This document shows, piece by piece, positions 34,738-45,360 of a DNA stretch of 64,000 bases. Each line of letters begins with the position of its first letter. Positions within the stretch are counted from its first letter, which is position 1. Source of the stretch: Dromiciops gliroides (taxonomy: Eukaryota > Chordata > Mammalia > Microbiotheria > Microbiotheriidae); assembly GCF_019393635.1 (NCBI RefSeq), contig NC_057864.1:479002117-479066116 (forward strand), in the 5' to 3' direction. The position numbers were made by a program, and so were the translations under genes. The notes under the pieces are model-generated. The model was not told where the DNA came from. It did not search any database and worked only from the letters and a program-made list of their open reading frames with translations.

Positions 34738-35196
34738 CTCCCTCCCCCCTCCCCTGACTGTTTTTAGCAGTATCCCTGAAGTTTTGTTATGTTGTCTTTG
34801 TTATGTTACATTTTCTTTGACCTACTCATTGCATAAGTCATTGTTAAATCTTCATTTGGACCTGCGTCTTTTGTTTGTGGTCCTTGAACCAAGGATTTAT
34901 TCTTATTGCCTTATGATCTGTCATGCATGGATTAACTACTTCTGTCTTTTTACATTTCTTTGCAATATCTTTTGCCTAGTACACTGTCAAATTTTATAAA
35001 ATTTCCAAGTGGTATAGAGAAATATGCATATTCTTCTGCTTTCCCATATATAAGATGCCTTCAATCTTTTAACTCTAATTTCTCCAAGATTTTGTTCAGT
35101 TCTGTTTCCCATTTGTTTATCTTTTATGTTAGATTTTATCCACAACTGATAGAGGCATGTTGAAGTCTCCTTCACTAGTGAGATACTATCTACGAT

Positions 35197-36310
35197 TCTT
35201 AATACTCAAGTGATGTTTCCTCCACAGGGAGGTAGAATGCCAAACTCCTCCCAATGCCTTCCTTTATAGAGGGCAGAAACTAGACTCTCAGTTCACTCCC
35301 ACTTTGCATCTTCTGACCTACCTGGTTTCAGCTCAAAGAACAAAATGTCCCTCTGTGGCAAGTGAAATCTGATATGACTGAGGAAACAAAGATTTGAGCT
35401 TGTGAGCATATAGATTTATTTAAGCAATGCATGCCAATTGCATAACAAATCCAGACCAGGCGTCCTCAGCTTTGGCACTGGATCCTGAATACTAGGGGAG
35501 ACAGATTTTTTATGCATTAAAAATAATCAAATGAAAGAAATTAATTAAAAGAAAGCAATTAACAGGATACAAAACAGGATACAAAATTAGGTAATCTGCT
35601 TTCTAATTGGAGGAAAGATAAGACTTTCCAAGTTGGGAGGGGTAGAGCAAACAGGTACAGTTCTCTGAAATCAAATAAAGTGTCCCACTCCCCTAAAGTG
35701 TTTTCTATTCAATCAAAGAACATGGAAACAAAAAAACTGACCAGTATCAGGCCAGTTTTCTATTAGTGTATGTGTTGCTTGAGATGTATAATTTTGAGAA
35801 AACTCCTTGCATCAATATTCAGATATGACTGGGTTTCTAGTTAACATAACCTAGATCTGTAGTTCAGGGCCTCTATACAACAAGTAGAGGTGTTCCAGCT
35901 TCCTAATTACACAAAATTAGTTTTAAAAAAACACAATGAAGCTTTCTTACTATTCCCATAATTGAATAAAGTTTTCTCACAAGACAGAAATTGGACTAGA
36001 CCCATCTGAATAGAAAGGAGACTGAGCTAGATCCAGAATTGAGTCTAAGATTCAATGTGGTTTCACCTTATTCCCCACAATTCCCTTACCTGCCCAGATA
36101 AGCTTATCACTTCCAAACTCACAATTGTTTATTCAAGCCTTGATTGACACTGCCTCCATATCTTCCTATCCCCTCTGATCAGAGGCTGGAGGGGTAGGAT
36201 GCTTTCCTTTATAAAGGACAGAAACTGGACTCAGTTTGAACCACTTTGCATTGCTAATCTGCCTGGTTTCAGCTCCATGGAACAAGATGTCCCTATTGTC
36301 CCCAGCCCTC
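35197..36310 (-). mobile_element. LTR-like composite with a repeated TATA-containing segment
   Basis: Two related segments, 35255-35352 and 36199-36297, each carry TATAAAGG on the minus strand in the same context. They flank a block (35354-36079) with ends TGTGGC and CCCACA and a minus-strand AATAAA near 35425. This may be one LTR inserted in another, or a rearranged ERV remnant. No protein-coding ERV domain is readable. It interrupts minus-strand L1 sequence. Exact boundaries are not resolved. Confidence 0.4.
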
Positions 36311-36349
36311 CATTTTCCTGCCTCCTTTTCTGGGCTTTCTCTCCTTTTA

Positions 36350-36450
36350 GATTGCAAACTTTTTGAAGGCAGGGACTATCTTTTACTAATTGTATCCTCC
36401 AGCACGTAGTACAGTGCCTGTGACATAGTAAGCACTTGGAAAATGTTGAT
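36350..36450 (+). repeat. L2/MIR-type 3' end
   Basis: TTGAAGGCAGGGACTATC, CGTAGTACAGTGCCTG, ACATAGTAAGCACTTGG. Lies between two LTR-like blocks. Confidence 0.6.
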
Positions 36451-36742
36451 TTGATTGATTTATGAATTTGGAAGCTAACATATATAGAGGTTATTAGTGA
36501 TATAGGTTTTATGTCTATGGTTTCTGCATCATATAGTTTCCTTGTGTAAAAAAATATGAACTATAACTAACCTGGAAAAATTTATAACATTCTTATATGG
36601 AGAATTATAAGTACATGAAAATTATAACTTTAGAAAAAATATAATTTGGGCCATAAGTCCTGCCGTGGTCACCATTCAAATGTAAAAAAAAAATAACTTA
36701 CTGGGGCCTAATTGGGGGGACTAATCTTAGCTGGGGGACTTA

Positions 36743-37817
36743 TGTGGGGGACTAATCTGTGGATGTCTGACTGGCTGGCTATCTGACTGCTATTAACTTC
36801 CCCTAAGCCTATCTGTTAGGGCCTTTTTAATAAATTTCTCCATACTGCGCGTGCTCCCAAATTGATAGCAAAAGATTAAGAAGCCTCTTAATTAAATAAT
36901 CAAAGCAGAATTTATTTATAAAAATCAATGTAAATGATAAGGGTTAAGAAATTGCAAATTATACAACCTATCTGCTTCTAATATAATAAGGGTGGCCTCT
37001 TGCCTTAGGTATGCTCCAGCTTTCTCTAACTTTCACTCTTTTTCTCCTTCACTCCAGCTCCCCCTGCACTTTCACTTTCACTGCTCAGTTCCTTCTTCTA
37101 ACTCCAAGCCCTTTCCACTTTGTCGACCCCCCTTATTGTCTAACTTTCCTCTCTGTACTGCCACACTAAACCCCTTCGTCTTTCTCTCACAGACCTCCTT
37201 GTGGTCTCTTAGTCTTCTGGCATCCCTCTTCTTTGCCCTTAGCGTTTTCTCTGTCCCTGTCAGCCCTCTCTTTACATAGCCTCAGTCGTCCCTTAGCATC
37301 CTTGTAGCAGCCCTGCTTCTGTCTGTCCTCTCCTGCCCTGTCGCCTTAATCTTCCTGCCTCCTCCTTTCACTGTCTTTCTTCCCCTGTATATATCTTTCT
37401 TCTATTTCCTCAAACCTCGGGCTCCCGCATCTCTGCACACTCCGAAGCTAAATCTGCTGCCTGTGCTAGGGGCTGCAGCCAGCGGGGGCGCTTGAGTGTC
37501 CCATGCGTCGCACACCCAGGGCCCCCGGCCTGTGCCCCCTGCTGCGTGCCCAGGGACCTCTGCACAGGCTGCACCAGAGGCCAGCCTGCACGAGCCCAGG
37601 ATCTCTGGGGGTAGATCCCTCCAGGATGGAGGAGCTGATGGGCTTTTTTCCCCCCAGCTGTCTGAACCGGCATCCTGTAAGCCCATGGGCCTTTTGGCTC
37701 AGCTGAAGCAGAGGGAGAGGGACACCAGCCCCTCTATACAGAAAAAACCCCTGAGGGCCTAAGGCTTTTTAATCTTAGCCCAAAGGCAGGGTCCCCCAAT
37801 CAAAATAAATTCCCACA
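36743..37817 (-). mobile_element. Probable ERV LTR with GC-rich U3
   Basis: Inverted ends TGTGGG (36743) and CCCACA (37817) enclose 1075 bp. The minus strand has a TATATA-like element near 37390 and AATAAA near 36915, consistent with U3-R-U5 read right to left. The 37420-37700 part is markedly GC-rich and makes several meaningless open frames. L1 sequence resumes right after 37817. The flanks (CTTA left, CTTG right) match at three of four bases, so the TSD is only suggestive. Confidence 0.55.
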
Positions 37818-38262
37818 CTTGCTTGTCCCTTTTACTTTTTGATATTTTTTTATTTGTCTGATTAGCTTGATTGCAACCCTGCTGTTTTGGATTCACTTGA
37901 TGCATAGCAAAAAAAAAAAATGTCCTTAGTTTTATTTTGTGTATGTCTTTTTTTTTCTTAAATGGTCTCTTGTAAGCAACAGATTTGGTTTTTCTTATCC
38001 AATCTGTCTCTTTTTCATTTTACTGGATTGTTTAATAGATTCACATTTTAAAGTTATGAGTGGATTTATATCTTCCTCCATCTGTGTCTGAAATTTTTTT
38101 TGAGCTATGATTTCCTTCTTCTGTTGTAGATGTAGCTATCATGTTCACTGACTTTAATCTTTTTTTAAGGTGTCCCTGCTCCCACTGCCTCTCTTCTCAT
38201 CCTGACTCCCTCTTCCTGCTTATCTCTTTCCTTTTAGGGTTTTGTTTATTACTTATACTCTT

Positions 38263-38295
<33 letters not shown>

Positions 38296-38440
38296 TTTTC
38301 CTTCAGTTGGTCAAGTAGATTCCCCCCTTCCTCTGGTCCCTTCAGCTAGTCATATTAATTAGTTTTTAAAAATTTGATTTTGGCACCCCTTTCCAAATGT
38401 ATTTTTTCATCTCAATTATCTAGCTTTCTATCTTCTCTGA
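37818..38440 (-). mobile_element. L1 ORF2 fragment, minus, continuation
   Basis: Plus-strand stretches such as GGTCTCTTGTAAGCAACAGA (near 37965) and TTCACATTTTAAAGTTATGA (near 38040) match the order of the L1 ORF2 RT region read backwards. It resumes directly after the LTR end at 37817. A (CA)n tract at 38263-38294 is included. Confidence 0.6.
38263..38294. repeat. (CA)n microsatellite
   Basis: About 15 CA units inside L1-derived sequence. Confidence 0.95.
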
Positions 38441-40080
38441 TTTCAAGGTATCCATTCTAGGCTTTTCCCTCTATGCACTTTATTCTACTTCTTTGTAAGG
38501 TTTACCCTTTTTCATTGTGCCTCTCAGAACATTGCCAATTTTTGGAGGTGTCAGAGAGGACACGGCTCATGGTAGGGCCCCTCTCTACCATTGATCAATA
38601 CTTTCTCTGTTCACACACACACATACACCAACACACATGTCTGAAATCTTCCTATGTCCTTGCTCTCTATTTTCTCTTGTTGCCAGTTGCCCCCAGGGAT
38701 TCCAACTCCCCTGCTCCTAGACAAGTCTGGGTAAGCAAGATAGGCTGGAAGTGGAAGGGAACAGGCCCATTGAGAGTCACAACATGCAGATCAGGATCGG
38801 TTCTGGTACATTTTCTAGACCAATTCACAGGAGTTTGTGGAGGAGAGCTCACCACATTCTTTGAGACACTTTGCCATCATGTCCTCTCTTCCCTCGAAGT
38901 CTTTTTTCCTCAGAGAGGCTTATTTAAGTTCTGTTTTTCTGATGAAATTTATGTTTTTGTAAATATCAATCCATTTCCATTTAGATTTTTCAGTTTTGTT
39001 GGCATAGGATTGGGCCAAAATAATTCCTGATAATATCTCTTTATTTCTTATTCATTGGTTGTGAATGCAACTTTATCATTTTTTGAAACTAATAATTTTC
39101 TTTCTTTTAAAAAAATCACATTAGTTAATGGGTTATCATCTCACTTTATTTTTTCTTTTTCTTTCTTTTTTTTCCAGGGCAATGAGGGTTAAGCGACTTG
39201 CCCAGGGGTCATACAACTAGCTGATATTAAGTGTCTGAGGCGGGATTTGAACTCAGGTCTCATGAATTCAGGGCCAGTGCTTTATCTACTGTGCCACCTA
39301 CCTGCCCCCTCTCATTTTATTTTTTAAAAAATAGCTCCTAATGTTAGTTTATTAATTCAATATTTTTCTTTGTTCTTTCAATTTTGTTATTTCTCATTTG
39401 GTATTCAGAATTTCTATTTTGTTGTTTAATTGAATTTTTTAATTTATTATCTTTCTAGTTTATATTTAAATTTGCATGTGCAAATTCACTGATCTATTTT
39501 TTATTTTATTGATAAATGTTTGGAGACATAAATTTTCCCTAAAGTACTGCATGGGGTGCATCTCCTAAATTTTGTGTGTTCCTCATTGCGTTACTATATT
39601 TTATAAGATTGTTGTTTCTATGGCTTATTTCCTTGACACACACCTTTACTAGAAACATTTCATTTTTCATGAAATTTTTTAGGAATGTTTTAGTCTTTAA
39701 GTGAGTTGTTTTTATAATTTCTCTAGAGTCCTTTTATTTGAAGCAATTTGTTGCATAATTGTCAGTGAAATTTGGTCGTAACTTTCTGGGTTTTTTGCAT
39801 ATTTTGTGAGGCTTTCATGTCCTAATAGTCATAGCTTGTATTCCATGCAAAATTGAGAAATTTATATATTCTTTTCTATTTCCACTGAACATTCTATGAG
39901 ACCTATAATAATACAACTTTTCTAAAATGTCAAGTGCTTCATTTTCTTTATTTACTTTTTGGTTAGATTTATCTAGATCTAAGAGGGTAAATTGAGATAT
40001 CCCACCATTTTAATATCTATTTTTTCCTTGTAAATAATTTAAGTTCTTGTTTATGAACCTTAGATATTTTGGCAAATATA
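38441..40080 (-). mobile_element. Second L1 ORF2 fragment, minus
   Basis: AT-rich sequence repeats the L1 RT-region order seen at 33.6-35.2 kb (for example CTCATTGCGTTACTATA near 39583 and AGATATCCCACCATTT near 39995), so this is a separate L1 copy or a duplicated part. A SINE at 39150 is nested. No frame survives. Confidence 0.55.
39150..39308 (-). repeat. Short tRNA-derived SINE in L1
   Basis: T/C-rich tail, body GGGCAATGAGGGTTAAGCG to CCACCTACCTGCCCCC. The flanks share TCTCA.TTTATTTTTT. Confidence 0.9.
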
Positions 40081-40164
40081 TGTGCAATTTAAATATATAT
40101 ATATATTTATGTATGTATTAATACATATAAGATAATATACATATAATATAATATATTATATATA

Positions 40165-40665
40165 TAATTATAGTTAACATTCATTTAAAAAAATTAAGTC
40201 CAAACTTCCCCCTCCCTTCACCCCCCTCTCCCACTATTGAGAAGGTTTATCATCTATACACATGAAGTCATGGAAAACACATTTCCAATTGTACTTTCAT
40301 ATTAGTCATGCTGCAAAAAAATAAACAAAATAAAGTAAATTAAAAAAAAATAGGATTCTGCAATCTGAACTCCGAGTTTATCCATTCTTTATCGGATGTA
40401 GATAACATTTCTTTTTCATTGTGAGTCCTTTGTAATTGTCTTGGATCAATTGTATTGATTAGAGAAGCTAAATATTTCAAAATGATCATCCTTGAGATAG
40501 GGCTGTTAATGTATACAATGTTCTGATTCTGCTCACTTCACTTTAGATCAGTTCATATAGTCCTTCCTAAAATTTCTGAAACATCCCCTCTTCATTTATA
40601 TAGCACTATCATACTCCATCACAATCATATACCATAACTTGTCAGCCATTCTCCAATTGTGGTGG
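40165..40665 (-). mobile_element. L1 3' end, 5'-truncated, minus
   Basis: Same family as 23.7-24.4, 43.4-43.96 and 49.5-50.05 kb: CCCTCCC-rich start, then AGTCCTTTGTAATTGTCTTGG, then AGTTCATATAGTCCTTCC. This is the marsupial L1 3' UTR type in reverse. The AT-rich run before it (40090-40160) is low complexity. Confidence 0.7.
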
Positions 40666-40837
40666 CAAAGAATTGGAAATTGAGAGGATGATCATTTTTA
40701 CCTACTTCAAAGTCCTGTAGTAACAGGCAAGTGATGAAGCAGCAGGTACAGATACAGTGGGAGCTGTAGTCACAACCCTACATATAGGTTGCCCAGGCCC
40801 TATGCCATCTCACTGGATTTAAGCAGCAGTAGATTTT

Positions 40838-40982
40838 TTTTTTTTTAGTGAGGCATTGGGGTTAAGTGACTTGCCCAAGGTCACACACAGCTAGTAAGTG
40901 TTAAGTGTCTGAGGCTGGATTTGAACTCAGGTACTCTGACTCAGGCCGGTGCTCTATCTACTGCGCCACCTAGCTGCCCCAA
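40838..40982 (-). repeat. Short tRNA-derived SINE with 14-bp TSD
   Basis: T-run, body to CCACCTAGCTGCCCC. TSD CAGCAGTAGATTTT at 40824-40837 and 40983-40996. Confidence 0.95.
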
Positions 40983-41159
40983 CAGCAGTAGATTTTGTAA
41001 CTCCTTGGGTGTCTGAGGTAGCCTCTTTAAGTATAGCACTGCTCACTCTCCTGGCATAAGGAAGGGGGCTAGAAAAGGTGCCCTAAAAATTGTCTGCTTC
41101 ACTCAACCCCTAGCCTGCTTGCTGTGGCAGGGGGGGATCCTACTTGTGGTTTGAAACAC

Positions 41160-43305
41160 AAAGAAAATGTAACAAATTTTTTCTTTGCTTAAGATGATTC
41201 TACTCACCATCATTGGTACATGGAATGTGTGCACATTTATTAGTGTGCAGTTTGAAATATATGTGGGAGTGCCTGTCTCTGTTCTAGGTTTTAGGGGAGC
41301 TCGGCTGGGGTTTCTAATATTTGCTACTTATAAATTAGAGGCTACTGCACCAGTTTTGGCATTAAGTATTTATTTAAACATATTAAATGTTAGTAAGAGA
41401 GAAAGCAAATTGCTCAAAATTGGAATCCCAACATACCTAATTGGAGAAAGAAAAGAGAAGGTGCAATGTGTCTGTCTCCTCCAAGTCCCTGGCCAAGAGA
41501 GCTCTTGAGAGAGTGTGAGCTCATGTGGTCCAGAGAGAGGTGGTCCTTACCAGGTTCTGGATGAGGATAATGTTCTCATGCTTTCCCTGTCACCAGTGGA
41601 GTAACCAGGGCTGTGGTGCTTGCTCCCATGCTTTGTTAGCATGATGCTTTCTGTGATATTGTCAGATGCCTTCAACAAGGATAAAAACAGCATCAAGGTC
41701 AATTACCCACTGATAGTAAATTATTTAATTTGAAAAGGCCACCAGCCAAGACTAAAGTGGATGGAGGAGTAGGTGTGCGACTTTCTGTTTACAGATCATT
41801 GTGTACTCAATGCAGCCTCTGAGGCTGAATGAAACCAGGTATGGATGATTCTCTGACGGCTTGTGCTTATTTTGGCTGAACAATTAATACCAGGAAAATA
41901 AAGGTTCTCCATCAGCCAGTACTATAGCATCCATATGTGGAACCACTGGTTACATTAAATAGAGAAATTTTGAATGCTATGGATAAGTTCACTTACCTTG
42001 TCAGTATACTTTCCAAGGATGTACACACTGGTAATGAGGTTGACTCAGGCATTGTCAGAGCTCCAAAAGGAAGTGTGGGAGAGAAGTGGTATTAGACTTT
42101 CCACCAAACTGAAGGTCTACAGAATCATTGTGCTGACCTCATTGTTGTATATCTGTGAAACCTAGACAGTATACCAGTACTATGCCAGAAAAATGAATCA
42201 ATTCCATTTGAATTGTCTTTGAAAGATTCTGAAGATCACCTGGCAAAATAAGGTACCAGGCACCAAGGTCCTTTCTTAAGCTAAGCTCCAAGCATTCAAA
42301 ATCTGTTGCAGAGGGTGCAACTCTGAAGGGCTGGCCACATTGTTTAACTACCAAAAGTACATTTGCCTAAAAAATGATTTTACAGAAAATTCACACATGA
42401 CAAGTGCTCACATGGAGGTGAGAAGAAGTGATACAAGGACACTCAATGTCTCTCTGAAGAACTTTGGAACTGACTGGGAGACATGTGAGACACTGGCACA
42501 GGACCATCCAGTGTGGTGTGAAGCCTAAAATTCTAGCTGTGATGTTTAAAATCTAATGTGTGGTTGCCTGACCTGACCCCAGTATGTGGGAGAAACTGGC
42601 TAAGATTTACTGATAAATTCAGCAAGAGTTTAGTCTTTTAAGGATTTATTAAAGAGTAAAGATAACACATGGGATCCTGTGACCCCAGAAAAGTCTATCT
42701 ACTTTCTATCTACTTTCTTTTTCTCTGTCTGCCTTTTCTCTGTCTCCCACCAAGCCAAAGTCCCAAATGAAAAGAGGGACCCTCTTTTCCTAGCAGCCCA
42801 CATGCAGTTCTGCTACCATGCCAAAATCCCAGACAAAAAAAAGCCATCTTCCATGCTTTCCCCAGAAACTCTCTGTGAAACAGGAAGCAAGGCTATCCAC
42901 ACACACAGCTCCAAGGTAATTGGTAGGTAGCTTTGATTGACATGACTACAGGTGGTTCTATAGACAGAACTTCAGGATGCCAAGTCACATGAGGATGCCA
43001 AGTCACATGCTTTCTCCTCAGGGCGGAGCTCTGATTCTCACACTGGCATGCATGCATCAAAGAAGGTTCTGTGCTTGATGAGCAAAAGCAGAATTGCAGC
43101 AGCTCAAAAAGAAATGTGAGATGTGCAAATTTAGAGACATCTCCACTCCAATGTTCACATGGACTATTTGTGCCTGACTTGTGGTAGAGCCTTCTGAACT
43201 AGAATTGTTCTGATCAACCACACTGGGCCACACTGTACCTTGACTCCAACATAGAGATGTCATTTTTGTCCTCTTTGAGATGAAAGACAACAATTCAACC
43301 ATTAT
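41160..43305 (+). mobile_element. RTE-type LINE, rearranged and split by an LTR
   Basis: The start near 41185 gives LLTIIGTWNVCTF, matching the RTE endonuclease N-terminus. The middle is largely lost and replaced near 41230-41570 by LTR-like sequence. The RT C-terminal region (DKFTYLVSILSKDVHTGNE) is at 41980-42060. After the LTR at 42512-43042, the 3' tail with CLTCGRAF lies near 43175 and the end is AGATGAAAGACAACAATTC. It is the same family as 30.5-31.4 kb. Confidence 0.75.
42512..43042 (-). mobile_element. LTR-like element splitting an RTE LINE
   Basis: RTE sequence stops near 42511 and resumes near 43045, as shown by comparison with the other RTE copy at 30.5-31.4 kb. The insert begins TGTGGTGTGAAG and ends GATTCTCACA. 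It carries AATAAA on the minus strand (42645-42650). A TSD is not clear. No ERV coding sequence is present. Confidence 0.5.
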
Positions 43306-43317
43306 TGTACTGATTTT

Positions 43318-44560
43318 TTTTTTTACATCACCTGAAGCATTTGTTCTTTTCTGTTGTTAATCAATTTGAAAAGTGTAACATGGTACCTCAGAGTTGTTTT
43401 AATTTGCATTTCTCTAACCATAGTGATTTAGAACATTTTTTTAAAATTATAAAAGTATTTATTGCCAGTTACATGTAGAAATGGTTTTCAACATTTGTTT
43501 TTATAAGATTTCTAGTTTCAAATATTTCCCTCCCTCCCCTCCCTCTTCCCCCCTCCCATGACAACATGTAATCTGATATGGTTATATATGTACAATAACA
43601 TTAAACATATTTCTGCATTAGTCATGTTATAAGAGAAGAATCGAGAGCAAAAAGGAAAAAAACCTCAAAAAAAGAAAAAAAACAACAGCACCAAAACCAA
43701 AAGAAACAGTATGTTCAATCTGCATCCATATTCCACAGTTTTTTTTTTTTTTTTTTTTCCTGATTGGAGAGCTTTTTCCATCATGAGTCCTTTGGAACTA
43801 TCTTGGACCATGTATTGGCTGAGAAGAATCCAGTCTATCACAGCGGATCAACACTCAATGTTGATGATACTGAGTACAGTGTTCTCCTGGTTCTGCTCCT
43901 CTCACTCCTCCTCAGCTCATGCGAGGTCCTTCCAGGTTTCTCTGAAATCCGCCTCTCATTGCTGATTTAGAAATTTTAAATGTAAGGTTTGGATAGCTTT
44001 TGATTTTTTCTGAAAGCCATCTATTTATATCCTTTGACCATTTACCAAATGAGGTGATGTCTATTATTTTTTATATAAATTTGATGCAGGTCCCTATATA
44101 TTTGAGAAATGAGGCCTTTTATCAAAGTGATTTGATATAAATCCTACCTCCTCCAGTTTTCCTGCTTTTCATCTAATTTTGACTGCATTGGTTTTGTTTG
44201 TGCAAAATCTTTTTAATGTCACGTAATCAAAATGATCTATTTATTTTTCTATGATCCTCTCTATTTCTTGTTTGATCATAAATTCTTCCCGTATTCATAT
44301 ATTTAATAGGTAAATTTTTCCATGTTCTCTAATTTACTTATGTCACCCTTTTAATGTCTAAAATCATTTAACTATTTTCACCATATAGGTATGACATGTT
44401 GATCTATGCATAGTTTCTGCCAAAATCATTTCAGTTTTTTCAGCAATTTTGTCAAAGAGTTCTTTGCCACTTAAGCTGGATCTTTGGGTTCATCAAAAAC
44501 TAGAACACATTGGTCATTTACTCCTATATTGTGTAATCTATTCCTCTGATACACCACAAC
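43318..44560 (-). mobile_element. L1 ORF2 3' region, minus, with an L1 3' end nested in it
   Basis: ORF2-type sequence at 43318-43433 (TTTAATTTGCATTTCTCTAA) resumes at 43973 and runs to about 44560 (GCCATCTATTTATATCC, TTTGTCAAAGAGTTCTTTGCC). The frame is broken. The element at 43434-43962 interrupts it. Confidence 0.7.
43434..43962 (-). mobile_element. L1 3' end inserted in an older L1, 10-bp TSD
   Basis: 5'-truncated L1 3' region in minus orientation with a T-run at its left (its A-tail). It is flanked by TGATTTAGAA at 43424-43433 and 43963-43972. The host L1 reads on across it, so this is a true nested insertion. Confidence 0.7.
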
Positions 44561-44584
44561 TTTCAAATTAAAGGCTCAAGAGAA

Positions 44585-44860
44585 GCCTAAAAGGGTAAAA
44601 AATGAAAAGAGAATTCATAAAGGACTCAATAAGGTTAAACTGTTTACCTTTCTATATGGGAAGATGGATACATGTAACTTCTAAGGACTTTATCAGTATG
44701 AGGCAGTTAGAAAGATTCTTCATTGACAGAGGGTATAGGTGTGATCAATTATGTTTCGATAAAGAAAAAAAAAACCCAAAGTTACTCCTCTTTGATTCTT
44801 TGGGGTTATAGACCTAGTAGTGGTATCACTGGAAGTATATACTCAGGTTGGTGACTTCCG
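44585..44860 (+). repeat. Segment related to the region after half-L1 ORF1
   Basis: Plus-strand GGTTAAACTGTTTAC and the following GGGAAGATGG match, in the opposite sense, the non-coding sequence just after ORF1 in the half-L1 (near 25250). The last part resembles L1 3' sequence again. A small L1/HAL1 relic. Confidence 0.5.
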
Positions 44861-44934
44861 ATTCATCTGGACCAATTCTGTAATTTTGTTGGCATAGGAA
44901 AAGCTTCTCTACCAATCCAGGTTAGTAGCTGACC

Positions 44935-45053
44935 TGTAACTTAAAGAAACTGCTTAGAGCCCTGAGGTTATGAGACATTTCCAGGGTCACACAGCATGTG
45001 TCAGAGGTGGGACTTGAACCCACTTCTCTTCCTTGTTTTGAGGTCAGTTGTCC
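44935..45053 (-). repeat. MIR-type fragment
   Basis: AGGGTCACACAGCATGTGTC, GTGGGACTTGAACCCACTTC, TGTCCCACTG. A short SINE inserted at its left-hand end of the MIR head. Confidence 0.65.
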
Positions 45054-45064
45054 CACTGTTTCTT

Positions 45065-45229
45065 TTTTATTTTATTTTATTTTATTTTTTTAAGCGAGGC
45101 CATTGGGGTTAAGTGACTTGCCAGGGTCACACAGCTAGTAAGTGTTAAGTGTCTGAGGCCGGATTTGAACTCAGGTACTCCTGACTCCAGGGCTGGTGCT
45201 CTATCCACTGCACCACCTAGCTGCCCCCA
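45065..45229 (-). repeat. Short tRNA-derived SINE with 11-bp TSD
   Basis: TTTTA-repeat tail, body to CCACCTAGCTGCCCC. TSD CACTGTTTCTT at 45054-45064 and 45230-45240. It lies against an older MIR copy. Confidence 0.95.
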
Positions 45230-45360
45230 CACTGTTTCTTAAAGTATACACATGCTGCAGTGACAGGTACTTGTAAATTTTACAGGTATTCTAGAGTTTT
45301 CTAGACAAACTCCTTCATCAATATATTTCATTTTTGTAGGGACCAAATTTTAATTGGGAG

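Larger units (their letters stand above)
33255..35196 (-). mobile_element. L1 ORF2 fragment, minus, with nested SINEs and solo LTR
   Basis: Minus-strand L1 ORF2 sequence is recognisable by order and phrasing, for example plus-strand GATCAAATTAGCTAATGG near 33608 and GTTGAAGTCTCC near 35160. It is interrupted by SINEs at 33446 and 34573 and by the LTR at 33721. It probably continues beyond 37817 after further LTR insertions. Confidence 0.7.

Noticed and set aside
37402-37762. Several overlapping open frames of 67-94 codons on both strands
   Set aside because: They fall in the GC-rich U3 part of an LTR. No known domain, and frames overlap on both strands.
38473-39030. 185-codon plus open frame
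   Set aside because: Antisense to L1 ORF2 sequence and low in complexity. No signature of a real protein.
41974-42165. Possible small gene with FTYL...TKLKVYR wording
   Set aside because: This is the RT C-terminal region of an RTE LINE, present again at 31202-31402.
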